DNA of 64,000 bases from Bettongia penicillata ogilbyi. Lineage: Eukaryota > Chordata > Mammalia > Diprotodontia > Potoroidae. The stretch spans positions 3,678,297 to 3,742,296 of the forward strand of contig JAJHZJ010000061.1 of assembly GCA_023548195.1 (NCBI GenBank). Reading direction: 5' to 3'. Under the pieces are notes generated by a model that worked only from the letters and a program-made list of their open reading frames with translations, was not told where the DNA came from and did not search any database. How positions within the stretch are numbered: the first letter of the stretch is position 1; each line of letters opens with the position of its first letter. Position numbers and translations under genes: made by a program. Below, piece by piece: positions 23,851 through 35,274 of this stretch.

Positions 23851-25990
23851 AACAAGCATTTATTAAGCACCTATTATATGCCAGGCAATATGCTAGGCCA
23901 GGGTGGGAAAACTGGGGCCTCAGGACAACATGTGGTCCTCCTAGGTCCTCAAGAGTGGCTTTTTGACTGAATCCAAACAAATCCTTTTATTAAGGTGATT
24001 TATTCTGTGAAGTTTGGATTCCGTGAAATGACCACACTTGCCCTTGAGGCCACAACATCCCCACCCCTGTTAGGAACTGAGGATACAAATACAAAGAATA
24101 AATTGATTCTTACTTGCAATGAATTTATATTCTAGCAGCAGAAACAAATACACATATTTCAAATAAATATATATTTCAAAAATTTTTGAGATAAAAATAA
24201 TACAAACTGGTTCAACACAAGGTAGATTTGGAAGGAGTATACTAGTAGATAGGGGGATAATGAAAGTCTTCACATAGGAGGTACTTAAGCTGCCTCTTGA
24301 AGGAAGAAAATGATTGTAGAAGACATAGGTAAGGAGAGAATAAATTCTAGGCTACTAGTCAGTAGAGAAGCACAGAATTGAGAGATTGAGTATCATTCAT
24401 GAGGAGAAAAGAGACCAGTTTGACTTGATCACAGCTTGTGGAAGGGAAAATAATGCTCAGTGAGACTGGGAAGATATGTTGGGGCCAGGTTATAATGGAC
24501 TTCAAAAGTCAAAAAGAAGAATTTCTATTTAGAAGCAATAAGGAGCCATTGGAATTAATTGAGTAGGAGGATAACATGGGCAGATCTGCACTTAAGGAAA
24601 ATCACTTTGGTAGAAGTGTGGAGAATGCACTGGAGGCAGGAGAGATGTTAAGATAGGCAAGTCAATGAGAAGGATATAATAACCTTAGGTGAGAGGTGAT
24701 GAGCTAAGATATGTATATAATAAGGGGTGTGATTAGAGAGAAGGATTTGGATGAGAGAGATGTGAAGGTAGACATAGCAAGATCTGACAACTGATTGAAT
24801 ATGTGGAGTGAGGGGAGAGTAAGGAGAATAACGCTGAGTTTACAAAGTTGGAAGGCTGAAAAATGGTGGTGCCTTAAACAGAAATAGGCAAGTTCTGAAG
24901 AGAGAAGGAATTTTGAGGAAAGACAGAGTTTTACTTTGGAATTACTGAATTTGAAATGTCCTCAAATATAGTTTGAAATATCCACTAGGCAGTTGGAAAT
25001 TCAGAACTAGAGTTGAGGGCAAAGAGTCGAACTGGATATAAAGATCTATGAATCATCTGAAGAGAGGAGAAAATTAAAATCAATGGGAACTGATGAGCTG
25101 AGAGATAGAGATAGACAGATACAGACAGAAAGGGAAATAGAGACAGAGAAAGATACAGATAGTATATGAAAAGAAAAGTGTCTGTGGTGCTTTGAGGAAT
25201 ACCCACAATTAGGAAGTATAATATGGATAATGAACTGACAATGGAGAATGAGGAGAAATTAGGGAGAAGGAGCATCAGTACTTAGTAGTGCTGAAAAAAA
25301 AAAACAGAGAGGAAAAAGTATTCAAGAAGAGAGAGCAGCCAACAGTATCAAAACAGTAAATCAGTCAAGAAGTATTAGGACTGAGAAAAGACCATAATAT
25401 TTGGCAATTAAAAGATCAACAGTAACTTTGAAGAAAACATTTTCAGTTGGGTGGTTAGGTTGGAACTAATACTGCCAAGGCTTGAATATTGAGAGGAAAA
25501 AAGTGGAGGTAAAAATTTTGTGTAAGTGTTTGGTTAAGAAATCAAGAAGAGATATAACATCATAACTTCAGGGGATGGTGGGGTCTAATGATTTTTTTTT
25601 CTTTAAGAGTCAGAGAGAATTGGGTATATTTGGAGGAAGAAGGGAAGGAACCAATTAAAAGGGCGTTTGGGCATTCAAGTTACAGTATGTTGGAAAAGGC
25701 AGAAAAGGGTAGAGCCAAGGAAAAATGTAGAAAGGTTGTCTTTGACAAAGAAGAACAGCCACTTCATTGTCAGAGACTGGGGAAAAGAAGCAGAGGATTG
25801 TGGATGATTTCAAGGGGTTTGGATATGATGAGAAGGGGAGTTTGTGATCTCATTTTATTTTTCCTTAGAGTTCCCAGTCAAAGAGGGAGAAGTATGGAAT
25901 GCTTGAGGAAAGAAGAAAAGGTCTGGGCATCACATTTTAGCAAAGAAAGTCACAAAATAGAGTATGCTAAGGGGAGGAAAACAGATTGAT
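23851..25990 (-). mobile_element. L2 LINE, long antisense copy
   Basis: Begins with the complement of the L2 3' end (AAGCATTTATTAAGCACC, TATGCCAGGCAATATGCTAGG). After a MITE insertion it continues with GAACTGAGGATACAAATAC and the long antisense L2 text (GGAGCCATTGGAATTAATTGAG, AAAATCACTTTGGTAG, GGAGTGAGGGGAGAG). The part beyond ~25560 is more diverged and its end is approximate. A 133-codon frame at 25588-25989 lies within it and is probably incidental. Confidence 0.75.
23896..24068. mobile_element. hAT-like MITE inside L2
   Basis: Same family as 2019-2199: CAGGGTGGGAAAACTGGGGCC at the left and CATCCCCACCCCTG at the right, with AACATGTGGTCCTCCTAGG inside. It breaks the L2 text between GCTAGGC and TTAGGAAC; the flanks are an imperfect duplicate. 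Confidence 0.75.
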
Positions 25991-26420
25991 ATGAATACAT
26001 GAGATTATGTGATCTCATGATTAGTTGAAGAATCTGGAGGTGTTTTGCCTGGAAAAGAGAAGGTTTAGGGAAAAAGAATAGCTATTTTCAAATATTTGAC
26101 AGGGTTTGCAGAGGGACTGAACATTTTCTTTGGTCTTTTTAGGAAAGAATTGGGACCAAAGTAGGAAAATCATGGGGAGGGCAATTTCAATTCAAAATAA
26201 GGAAATTTGCTAACAATTCATTAAAAATACAATGGACTACCTCAGGAGTTAAGATAATGAATTCATGATTATGACTCATCAAGTAGAGTCTAAACGATCA
26301 CTTGTAGAGAGAGTGTGCTGACAGATTTATGATTTGGGTGAAGATTGAACTAGATGTTTTCATAGAACTTGTCAAAATTGGGGATTCTGGAATTCTGATT
26401 TCCTTATTTGTGTTTCATTA

Positions 26421-26609
26421 ATAATGGAGAATAATGATGACAAGTTGATGTGAGCTATTAGATTCTATAAGGTTGGGCAGGGTCAGCTATGTAGAGTTAT
26501 GAGATAAGTGTTGTGTCTACAGAGATGAAAGCAGAGGGAACACCAACCTTATGGGTAAATAAATGTCCCCACCAGCTTCCTTTTCTCAGACTTTAGTGTA
26601 GCACTTGAG
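26421..26609. other. Unique spacer
   Basis: Nothing recognised. Confidence 0.4.
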
Positions 26610-27395
26610 TAGAATCCCCTCCACCTTGATCTATTATTCTCTATATCTTCAAAATTTGTCTCAAATTGCTTTAAATGCTGCCTCTGACCTATACCCCAGT
26701 GTGGTAAAAAAAAAAAAAAAAAAGATTTTGATTTAAAGTCAAAGAACTTCTATTTGAATTTAGCTGAGATTTATTTTTTTACCTGAGCAATATATGTGGT
26801 TTCTTCTGTTAACATGGATTTTTCATCTATATCATTCTTTCTTTGTCAGCAAGAAGTGACTCATATGGAAAACCTTCTCCATTTAGCTTTTAAAGCTCAT
26901 CCCAACCGAAGTCCAGACTATCTTTCCAGATTCTTTAGCCATCATTTCCCCTTTCATATGTTGCCGTATAGACAAACTGCCTTTCTCTTGTTTCTTTACA
27001 AATGAAGAAAAGAGTGCCTTCTTGCCATCTCCCATCTCTCTGTCTTTCCACTAACCATCCTCTAGGCCATGAATGCACTTCTCTCCACCTTTGGCTCATA
27101 GAATCCCTCTCTTCTTTCAAGAAGCAGCTCAAGCACCTCTGACAAGAAGACTTTCCTCCTGTTAGTGCCTTTTTTCTCAATCTGCATTGTTTTTAAATAT
27201 TAATTTGTATTTATTCTCTTCATATTTATTTGTAATATATATCTGAATGTACTTGTTTCCTTGGCTAGAATGCAATGGCCTTATGAATAGGTTTTGGTTT
27301 TTTCTTCCTATTTGTAACCCAAGCAACTAACAGAGCACCTTACACATAAGAGGTGCTTAATAAATGTTTGTTGGTCGGTTGATTAATCATTTTTA
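26610..27395 (+). mobile_element. L2 LINE 3' region
   Basis: TTTCAAGAAGCAGCTCAAGCACC and GGTGCTTAATAAATGTTTGTTGG are the usual L2 3' UTR and terminus. An 18-base A-run lies at 26706-26723. Frames at 26796-27005 (+) and 26935-27180 (-) are inside the repeat. Confidence 0.85.
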
Positions 27396-27404
27396 ATGAG
27401 GTCT

Positions 27405-27690
27405 AGATGATAACTTACTATATGCAAAAGTCACTTAACTTCTCTGAATCTCAGTTTGCTCATTTAGAAAGTGAAGGGGTTAGCTTATGGGATCCAAATC
27501 CTATAATCTTATGATCCTAGATGAGGAGTTCAAACAGGGTAAAGTCTTACTGGAGGTATCCTGGAAGACTAGTCATTCAATAAGAGTTGGTCTTTACGAT
27601 CCTTTTGATCTAATTATGGTGCTACTTCCCCTACTGGCATCTAGTAGGCACTTAATAAATGTTTTTTTGATTGATTGGGAAGATCATCAC
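27405..27690 (+). mobile_element. MIR-like fragment followed by L2 terminus
   Basis: 27405-27525 has AAAAGTCACTTAACTTCTCTG and TCAGTTTGCTCATTTAGAAAG (MIR core, plus). 27540-27690 ends GGCACTTAATAAATGTTTTTTTGATTG (L2 end). Confidence 0.7.
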
Positions 27691-27699
27691 AAAGGTGGA

Positions 27700-28170
27700 T
27701 TTTAGAGGTTAATTTTTAATTTCTTGCAATAAAATTGACCTTAGGAAAGTCTTTCCCCCACCCCAGGACTTCTATCTACCTATCTCCATAATGGCTTTGT
27801 TCATTTACTTAACAATAGATATGACTTAAAATCATATATACTTTGTTTATTTTTGTCTATCCAAACAAATGGATCTGAAAACTGAAACTGAAATTATTAT
27901 ATTGCTATGTAGCAGTGAATTGCTTAGTGAAGCTCAATCTCAGAATAGTCCATTTGATTCTGTTACCCAAACATAGATAGCCCCAGGGCAAAGTCCTACC
28001 TCAATGCTCCTTCCATTTCCTCCATTCTACATTGTTCTAAAAGGAACTTGTAGCTTTTCCAATATCCATTTATGACTTTTTTCCAACAAAATTCATTCTC
28101 TATTCAAGACATTCTTTGTTATCTATATATTCTGCATTCAGGATATTCATGTTCAAGCAATACCCTGAGC
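27700..28170. other. Unique sequence
   Basis: Nothing recognised. Confidence 0.4.
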
Positions 28171-28173
28171 TTT

Positions 28174-28212
<39 letters not shown>

Positions 28213-28233
28213 ACGCGTGTGTGTATGTGTACT
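28174..28233. repeat. (GT)n microsatellite
   Basis: About 20 uninterrupted GT units then an interrupted GCACGCGTGTGTGTATG end. The Cys-Val-rich frames across it are artefacts of the repeat. Confidence 0.95.
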
Positions 28234-28261
28234 TATCAGAATGCACTAAGCTTTACCATCT

Positions 28262-29084
28262 TTTTTTTTTTTTTACAAAGATTCCTTTAAGCCCTGAAAT
28301 TGTTATTCAGTGAAGTCAAGTGGTAAATCTGTCCTCATCTATGCTGTGTTCAGACTACTGACTGGAACAGTTTTTTGGCTGACATTTTTTTTTAAAAGAA
28401 ATATAACCTCAATCTATTTAGCTTTACTTTTCTTTGTCTTCAATGATGTATGAAATTTCTTTTAGGTTATTACAAATTTTCATCCATATTTTTCTTTCCT
28501 TGTCAACCAAAGGTGGCTCACATTTTGCATCACTGTTTTCACCAGGGCTAGATGATGGCTTGTAGCTTCATTTAACAGATGCATATAAACATCTGTCTGA
28601 CATCTGCACTAAGGAAACCTGCTGAAGCCAACTTCAGAGTTTCCACCTAATTGAGGTAGCACAGAAATAAAGCAAGTCCTTTGTTATATTGATTTGGAAG
28701 AATCTGACCTTATAAGGAAAAGAAAAATAAATGTCTTCCCTCAAAGGCTATGTGGAATTTATGCCATAACTATTAACTAAAGCTTTCTAATTAAATTTTG
28801 AAAAATAGTCCCATCAAAACATTTTCAGAAGGGTACTCTTTGAAGGGTAATTCTTTAGCAATAATTTCATTTTACGGGAATATAAGGTTATTTTTGGGGG
28901 GCCTTTGGTCATTTCTCTTAGTAGACAAGAAAAATATATTTTTTGTGCTTTCTATTTTTATTAATGAGATGTTCATTAATTAAATAACATTTGAAGATTA
29001 AGATTAGATTTTGAAAATTAGAGTAATGTGCTGCCTTAAACCATACAAAATAATAATACTTATCATGTTTCTAAAAGAGTTAGA
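28262..29084. other. Unique AT-rich sequence
   Basis: Nothing recognised. Confidence 0.4.
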
Positions 29085-29089
29085 GTAGA

Positions 29090-29470
29090 GTAGTGAATAG
29101 CTGACCTTGGAGTAAGGAATAGCTGGGTTGGTGCCCTGCCTCTGTATGACCTGATCGTATGACCTTGGGAAAATCATTTAGCTTCTAAGTGTCCCAAGCA
29201 ACTCTGTGACCATAAGGTGCTAATTGCTACACTGATTAGAATCATAGGTACCTTGCTTTCCTCCCCACAAAGCATTTCCAACTAAGGTTTCTAAGTTTGA
29301 CTTCCACCCTCAGGACTTCATATCTCAAGTGAGAGATTTGGCCCCATTTCGCCCTCAAATTGTCATATTAGAAGTGAAAGATCTATTTGTACCTGAAAAT
29401 TACTATCTCTAAAATGAGGAGATTTTGGACTAGATGATGACTAAGTTTCCTTTCAAGTCTTCCATTCTTT
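29090..29470 (+). mobile_element. Diverged MIR-type SINE, apparently split
   Basis: Head and core near 29095-29230 (GTATGACCTTGGGAAAATCATTTAGCTTC), with the core end TCTCTAAAATGAGGAGATTTTGGACTAGATGATG continuing only at 29405. The middle ~160 bp is unassigned. Confidence 0.55.
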
Positions 29471-29479
29471 GACTTGATA

Positions 29480-30400
29480 CTAGATGCCCTCTGAAATCTC
29501 TTTAATCTCTATGGTTTTATTGTTCCATAATTCTGTGTTCTGATCTTGCTCAATAATTCTGTGTTCAGAGAACAAAGGAATTCCCTTAAATAATGTAATC
29601 TGAACCTGAAACTGGAATGAATAAACTGAAAAAGCTATACTTTTTGACTCTTGTGAAAAGTCCATTTCCTTTTTCTTGAATTCAAGTCTCTTTTGTCTAA
29701 TTCAAGATGTATCATTATAATAAACACTAAATTTGGTCAAACTAAAATAGCTGAAGCTACTCAAGACAGTAAGACACTAGTCAACTGGAAATTAATTTCA
29801 AAGGATCCTATCTATATTTCATTTCCTGTGGTTCTATGCGATAAAGGTGCTAGCTCTGATGGCTAGATTAGGTTAATGATGGGAATATATCCACAGGATT
29901 GAAAATTCAATTTGATCACCATTCAAGTGTTCAGATACTACATCGCAGTTCTATCCAAGGTACTGAAATGGTTCTAGATTTTGCATAGCAGGGCGTGAAG
30001 CCTCAAGCACACCATTTTCTGTCCACTTAATTATGATTCTAGACCTGATGAGAAATATTGTAAGGATAGCCTTTAACCCTATGTTTCAGCACATCACGCC
30101 CTGGACTAAAACAAGGAATGAAGAAAATATATATCTAAAATCTTATACATTGAAAGTGATATTTGAGTTTTATTTAAGGGAAAGTAATTTTCTCTTGCCC
30201 TAGGTTTTTATATAGCAAATAAAGATACCTCATTACTTTAATTCTGTGCCTATACACATTCCGAAGAAAAAGGTAATTGAAGAAATTCTATTGGCAATTC
30301 AGGGCAAAACTGCAAAATCCCATTTACTTTATATCTGACTGTTAGGAGCCTGGGAAAGATTTTGTTGAGTGTAAACTAGAAAAAATAGTTGCAAAACATG
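29480..30400. other. Unassigned sequence
   Basis: No family that I can name. The flanking context does not help. Confidence 0.4.
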
Positions 30401-30407
30401 TCAATGA

Positions 30408-30737
30408 TGCTGTTGCTGTTCATCCTTCATTTTCAAAGAGGACCAATGACATCATGGCATGATGTCTTGATTTACCCATCAATCGGATTTACATGAGGTT
30501 GAGTTGCGTTCTCTCTTCCAGAGCCATCCAAGTCCAGAGGCAAGACAAAATTCAGGACAAGCAGCAGAGGCCCAGGATATAGTGGATGACCTTGGTGGCT
30601 TCTATGTCCGACCAAGTTCTAAGGGCTCCACAGCTCCTGATTCAGCCACCTTCATGACCATTGGAACAAATTGTTCTCATCCCTTCATTCATAGGTGAGT
30701 GGGGGAGAGCAGCTTTATGTGTCTGGGTTAGACCTCC
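30408..30737 (-). mobile_element. LINE/SINE 3'-end unit, minus-strand copy
   Basis: Begins TGTTCATCCTTCATTTTCAAAGAGGACC, then GACATCA, CCAGAGCCATCCAAGTCCAG, GTGGATGACCTTGG and GGAACAAATTGTTCTCATC. The copy at 50985 has the same landmarks in the same order. On the minus strand it would end in an AACAGCAACA tail, typical of RTE-like LINE ends. Confidence 0.7.
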
Positions 30738-30850
30738 AGATCATTTATTAAGCACTTTAAATATGCTGAACATTATATTAATACAAACAGAAAAGCAAGC
30801 CAGTTCCTGTTATGAAGGTGTCCACATTCTATTTGGGGGAGATAACATAT
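30738..30850 (-). mobile_element. L2 LINE 3' terminus
   Basis: ATCATTTATTAAGCACTTTAAATATGC followed by a text like the other antisense L2 ends. Confidence 0.65.
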
Positions 30851-31552
30851 ATAGGAGGGTATGACCAGAAGTCCTAGGTTTTCAATGGTTAAGTAGATGG
30901 CAAGGTTCAGTCATTCTTAGTGTGCATCACTAGGTCAGAAAGTACTCTGTCAGTTGATCTTCACAACAATTGATGTAGTAGACATGGCATGTATTAATAT
31001 CTTCATTTTATAGATAAGGAAGGCAAGATTTATGGCAATTAAGATCCAAAGGACTTGCCTATCACTAAATCTGTTGGTATCTATACTCATCTTCTTTGAT
31101 CTTTCTGCAGCAGTTAACACTATGGACAGCCATCTCATTCTTGTTATTTTCTCCTTCCTTGACTTTTATGGCACTTCCTTGGCACTATCACTTGGCATTC
31201 ATTTCTTTTCTTTGAGTTCTTCTCATCTTCCTTCTGTTCTTTAAATATCAATGTCCCTTAGTGTTCTATCCTTGACCGTCTTCTTTTCTCTTCCTACTCT
31301 CACTTTGGTCACCCATGCAGTCTTATGATACCAATGATTACCTTTAGGCAGATGCCTCCCAAATCTATATGTTCCCAGACTTCTCTGTGCATGCGGGAAT
31401 AATAGCTAAGAGAAACTGTGCTACATATCTCAACCACTAAACTCTCCACAGGGCTCAAGTTTCATATTTCCACCTGCCTAACTAATATTTCCACCTGATG
31501 TCAAACTGGTACTTCAAATCTAGTTGGTCAATAAGCATTTATTAAGTACACA

Positions 31553-31581
31553 TTTTAGGTTTGGGTTTGGGTTAGGGTTAG
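31553..31581 (+). repeat. Short telomere-like TTTGGG/TTAGGG run
   Basis: Four units: two TTTGGG and two TTAGGG-like. Too short to be called an interstitial telomeric site. Confidence 0.6.
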
Positions 31582-31589
31582 AATTGAAA

Positions 31590-31800
31590 TAGCTCAAAAG
31601 AAGCACAAGGTCAGCATATTTAGAGAATCCACCCCAGATGTTCACATTTGTGACTTTTGTGACATTTGAACTATTTGTGCCCAACCTGCTGCTGAACATT
31701 CCAAGCTTCTATTGGTCTAAGTCACAGTTAGACACCTTAAAATTTGACTCTAGAGAGTGATGTCATTTCGGTCCTCTTTGAGAACAAAGGACAATATCCA
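31590..31800 (+). mobile_element. LINE 3' end inserted in L2
   Basis: Ends GATGTCATTTCGGTCCTCTTTGAGAACAAAGGACAA, the plus-strand form of the 3'-end unit seen at 2600 and 30408. Upstream text (TTTGAACTATTTGTGCCCAACC ... TATTGGTCTAAGTCACAG) resembles the C-terminal coding end of an RTE/L2-like LINE. Confidence 0.6.
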
Positions 31801-32673
31801 AGGATCTGCTCATATGTGTAGTATTGCCTCTCCACCTGGAATCTCTAGGGATTTTTTGTTCTTGTTTTTGTTTTGTTTTGTTTTGCCATTACCATCCTAT
31901 CAATCAATCATCCAGGCTCAATAACTAAAAGTTTGCTTTGGCTCTTTCCTTTTCTTCCACATTGAATAAATTGCCAGTACCCTTTGTTTATACTTCTACT
32001 GTTGTGCCCTTCATCTCTTCTTGTCTAGTCTATAACAGACACATCTTAGTGTTCCTGCTCTCAAATTCTCATCTCTTCAGTCCATTGTCCAACTTTTTTC
32101 TTCTGAAAGAATCTTTCTCATCCCTGCCCTCCATAATCTTACTTTTCCAGACTTTTCTCATAGTACTGCCCTTCATAAGCTCCAAGTTTCAGTCAAACTG
32201 CCCTATACTTCTGCCTCTACTGTTGTCTTTCTTTCTCTGTCTATGGAAATCTTCCTTTGCTTCAAGGCTCCACTTAAGCACAACCTCCTCCATGAAGTCA
32301 TCCTTGATTAACAAACATTCTTCCTTCAACTGAAAAAAAAAGATTTCTCCATCTTCAAATTTCTTAGCATATTTCCTCAACCTAAATGGTTGCACTCTTT
32401 TTTATATCCCTTATTCATATACATGTTCTTACCCCCATTGGATTATAAGGTCCTTGAAAAGCAAGGTATGTATTGTATTGCTGTGTCCCTAATGCCTACC
32501 ACAGGATTTGCCACATGGTAGGCACTTAATTCATGCCTAGTGAACTGATTTTGCCCAAAGGACTACCTAATTAGTATGTGGTAGAACTAAAACAAGAATC
32601 CATATTCTGGTCCTTGGACGTATGTTTTTCTGTTATAAATTGTGTTGACAAATGTATTTTAAAGCTTTCACAA

Positions 32674-32692
32674 AACACACACACACACACAC
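32674..32692. repeat. (CA)n short microsatellite
   Basis: About nine CA units. Confidence 0.9.
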
Positions 32693-32984
32693 TTCAAGCT
32701 TCAGGTGTTTTGCTTGCTTTACAATAGAAAAATGGCTATGTAACTAATTGGAGATATGTGGACAAACCAGTCTGCTCAAATTTATTTTTCATTCAAACCT
32801 CTGAGGAGCCCATTCTCCCAGAAATGGTTCCAATTGAGCAAGCCTTTTCACTGAACTTTTCATTTCCTTATTCACCTTGTTCAACACAGATTCTCTTGTA
32901 AAACTGCAGCATACCTTACTAACTTCCTATTGTGCTTTACACCACATGGCAGATACTCCTCAGAACCACTCCATTATATATTTG

Positions 32985-33130
32985 AATCATAAGATTTGGG
33001 AGCTTGGAAGAATCTTTATGATCATCTAGTGAACTCATTTTAGAGGTGAGGAAGATTAGAGGTGACATAATTTTTCTAAGGTCTCAGTACCAATAAGTGA
33101 TGGATCCAGGTCCTGCAATCATTCTCCTAT
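32985..33130 (-). mobile_element. CR1/L3 or MIR-like 3' fragment
   Basis: AATCATAAGATTTGGGAGCTTGG, GATCATCTAGTGAACTC, GAGGTGAGGAAGATTAGAGG: the 'AGAGCTGGAAGG...GATCATCTAGTCCAAC...GAGGAAACTGAGG' unit common in marsupials. Family uncertain. Confidence 0.5.
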
Positions 33131-34145
33131 GCTGTTTGGGGGACCAGTGTAGAGTGTTAGAAGATTCAAGTGGGAGTAGAAAAAATTCAGGGCTATGAAA
33201 TCATAAAGACAGTCTTAAAGATGAAGGGCAAATGCTGCTTTTATAACAAGGTTCCCTCTCAGATATATACGGAAAGGACAAAAAACTGTAAATTCTGAAA
33301 TACCAGTAGCAGCACTCAATCGTTTCTCTGGCATCTAACAAGTAATTGAATCAAGCAGACCATGCTGGCACAAAACCATCTGAAATGAAATGACTCATTA
33401 TGAAGGAACTGGACAAGACTTACCAGGAAACCATGAACTCAGCCTCCAAAGGAAATTGGTATGCAAAAATATGAAAACTCCTTTATGTTATGGTTGCCAG
33501 TGCAAGAATATAAAAATAACTGTTATGATTCATAAAAAAATTATTTTAAAATTAATTTCATGCAAGTTCTGCTACCCAATGGTCGACCGACAATTTTCTC
33601 ATCAGTCACTTCTTGTGCCTTCTATGTGCCAAATTTTATTGAAATTAATTAAAAATTATCGAAGATAGGCTCATTTGGAAATTTTAGGGTTGCCATTTTG
33701 TTTCAAGGTAACAGACCAATAAAGAAATTGCCTTAAGGTATGTCTTAATACCCTTGATATCAAATTGGTCAAACTATATTAAAAATTATGGTTGAACAGA
33801 TAGAGAGATAGAAACGTATGAAATGTTAAGTTAAAGCAGAGATTTCATTTGGTCCACAGTAACAACAAAACAGTTATTCTTAAATTGGAAAAACAGGATT
33901 TCAGTTATATTGTAGACAGTAAGATGACAGGCATGTTAACAACAAATACCAGAAAGTAGGAATCAGTTGGGTGTTTCCATTCATTTAAACAGATGATTTA
34001 GATCATTGCATTAGCTGATTCCTTTGACTATTTGGGCGTTAGACGATTTACTCACCATGCATAGAGTGAACCTGTTTAATTCCATGAAAATGAAGGTGTG
34101 ACTTCTGTGATTAAGCCAGTTAAACTCCATTAAGGGGGAAGGGAG
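33131..34145. other. Unique sequence
   Basis: Nothing recognised. Confidence 0.4.
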
Positions 34146-34149
34146 GGAA

Positions 34150-34625
34150 GGAGATAAACATTTATTAAAAACCTACTATGTGCCAGGCTTTGTGCTAAGC
34201 ACAGGTAGGTACCATTATTATCCCTATTGAGTAACTGTTGTTCAGTGGTGTCGAACTCTTTGTGACCTCATTTGGGGTTTTCTTGGCAAAGATACTGGAG
34301 TGGTTTGCAATTTCCTTTTTTAGATTCCTTTTACAGATGAGGAAACTGAGGCAAACAAGATTAAAAGACATGCCCACGGTCATACAGCTACTAAGTGTTT
34401 GAGGCCAGATCAGGAAGATAAGTCTTCCTAACTCCAGGCCCAGCATTTTATTCACTGAGCCACATCGTTGCCCTTATCATACTGTAGTGTTGAAGAACCT
34501 AAGGCAGAATGGAATTTCCTCAGGTTATAGAGGTAGCAATTGTTGGAGGCTGGATTTGAAATCAGGTTTTCCTGACTCCAGGCCCAGTGTTCTATCTACT
34601 ACATTATTTAGCTGTCTGTTGACTG
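34150..34625 (-). mobile_element. MIR/THER-type SINE split by a younger SINE
   Basis: Left piece 34150-34232 (AAACATTTATTAAAAACCTACTATGTGCC, GGTAGGTACCATTATTATCCC). Right piece 34472-34625 continues the same SINE (CAGAATGGAATTTCCTCAGG to TATTTAGCTGTC). Confidence 0.75.
34234..34470 (-). mobile_element. tRNA-headed marsupial SINE (MAR1-type) inside MIR
   Basis: GTTGTTCAGTGGTGTCGAACTC tail, TTTCTTGGCAAAGATACTGG, GATGAGGAAACTGAGGCAAAC, head at right (CTGAGCCACATCGTTGCCC). Nearly complete. Confidence 0.85.
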
Positions 34626-34769
34626 CAGCCTGACCTAGTAAAACTTATTTAATAAATGAAGTAAAGAAATCACTTGCATAAATTATTCTGTGTACCTCAC
34701 CACTGCTTTCTCGTTTGTGGGAAGCTTAATGATATGGTTACAAGTGCTTTCACTTGAAAATTTCCTTGC

Positions 34770-34925
34770 ATTTGTTTTTATGTTTTTATATGTACTTATG
34801 TGAGTATGTATTTTCTCTCCCAATTGAATGTAAACTCTTTTGTTTCAGGAATTTTTCATTTTTGTCTTTATGTTTCTCCATGGTAAGCCCTGAATAAATG
34901 ATTACGGATTGATTGATTGATTGTG
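34770..34925 (+). mobile_element. L2 LINE 3' terminus
   Basis: CCCAATTGAATGTAAACTC, then CTGAATAAATGATTACGGATTGATTGATTG. Confidence 0.7.
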
Positions 34926-34929
34926 GAGA

Positions 34930-35270
34930 GAACTCTGGATTTGTACTTATAATACCTAAAATTCTAGGTCCAGCTTGGACCTTTATTAAGATGTGACAGG
35001 GAGAAGGAGAACCAACATCTCTGAACATTTTCTTTATTTATAAAGCAGAAATATGAATACACATCCTAGATCATCATGAGGAAAGAAATTTGTAATCACC
35101 AAAATGCTTTAAGAATGTTTTTACCTATGCTATTAGCATATTATATACATATATAGATATAGACATCTATTCTATAGTATATTATACTATCTGTGTTGTT
35201 TCTATGATCAATATTGGATCAACTTTGGATTAGATGATCTAAAAGGACCCTTTCAACTCTAAAATTCCAT
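34930..35270. other. Unique spacer with AT-rich tract
   Basis: TATATA-rich stretch near 35140-35190, otherwise nothing recognised. Confidence 0.4.
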
Positions 35271-35274
35271 AATC

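Larger units (their letters stand above)
23706..26420 (+). mobile_element. CR1/L3 LINE copy, split by L2
   Basis: The left part (to ~23850) has GAGACCAGATCTGAAGTACTGTATCC and TCCTGGGCAAT, as in CR1 3' sequence (GGAGTACTGTGTCCAGTTCTGGGC). The right part (26018-26420) resumes with GGTGTTTTGCCTGGAAAAGAGAAGG, then TTTGACAGGG, and ends near TTGGGGATTCTGGAATTC. The 2.1 kb between is an antisense L2. The coding part is absent. Confidence 0.7.
31063..32550 (+). mobile_element. L2 LINE with decayed reverse transcriptase motifs
   Basis: Near 31100 it reads FFDLSAAVNTMD, the L2 form of RT motif A (usually DLSAAFDTVD). Near 31350 GCAGATGCCTCCCAAATCTA reads ADASQIY, motif C with one Asp of YADD changed. 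The 3' half has the usual L2 UTR and ends GGTAGGCACTTAATTCATGC. Both catalytic motifs are damaged and frames are broken. A foreign 3'-end unit (31590-31800) interrupts it. The 131-codon frame at 31938-32333 lies in this repeat. Confidence 0.8.
30945..32640 (-). mobile_element. MIR-type SINE split by an L2 copy
   Basis: Left piece 30945-31061 (ATCTTCATTTTATAGATAAGG, GCAATTAAGATCC). Right piece ~32555-32640 (TTAGTATGTGGTAGAACTAAAAC). CCAAAGGACT occurs at both junctions (31046 and 32555) and could be a target-site duplication, but MIR itself contains similar text there. Confidence 0.55.

Noticed and set aside
25588..25989. 133-codon plus-strand frame, Glu/Arg/Lys-rich
   Set aside because: Located in purine-rich antisense L2 sequence and without a recognisable domain.
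28072..28313. Cys-Val repeat peptides
   Set aside because: Translation of a GT microsatellite.
29989..30103. 10-bp perfect inverted repeat CAGGGCGTGA/TCACGCCCTG as MITE ends
   Set aside because: A pair this short within ~115 bp is expected by chance in 64 kb, and the flanks show no target-site duplication.
31553..31581. Interstitial telomeric sequence
   Set aside because: Only about four mixed TTTGGG/TTAGGG units; too short and it abuts a LINE end.
31938..32333. 131-codon plus-strand frame, Ser/Leu-rich
   Set aside because: Lies entirely within L2 3' sequence rich in CTT/TCT; many L2 copies would give similar frames.
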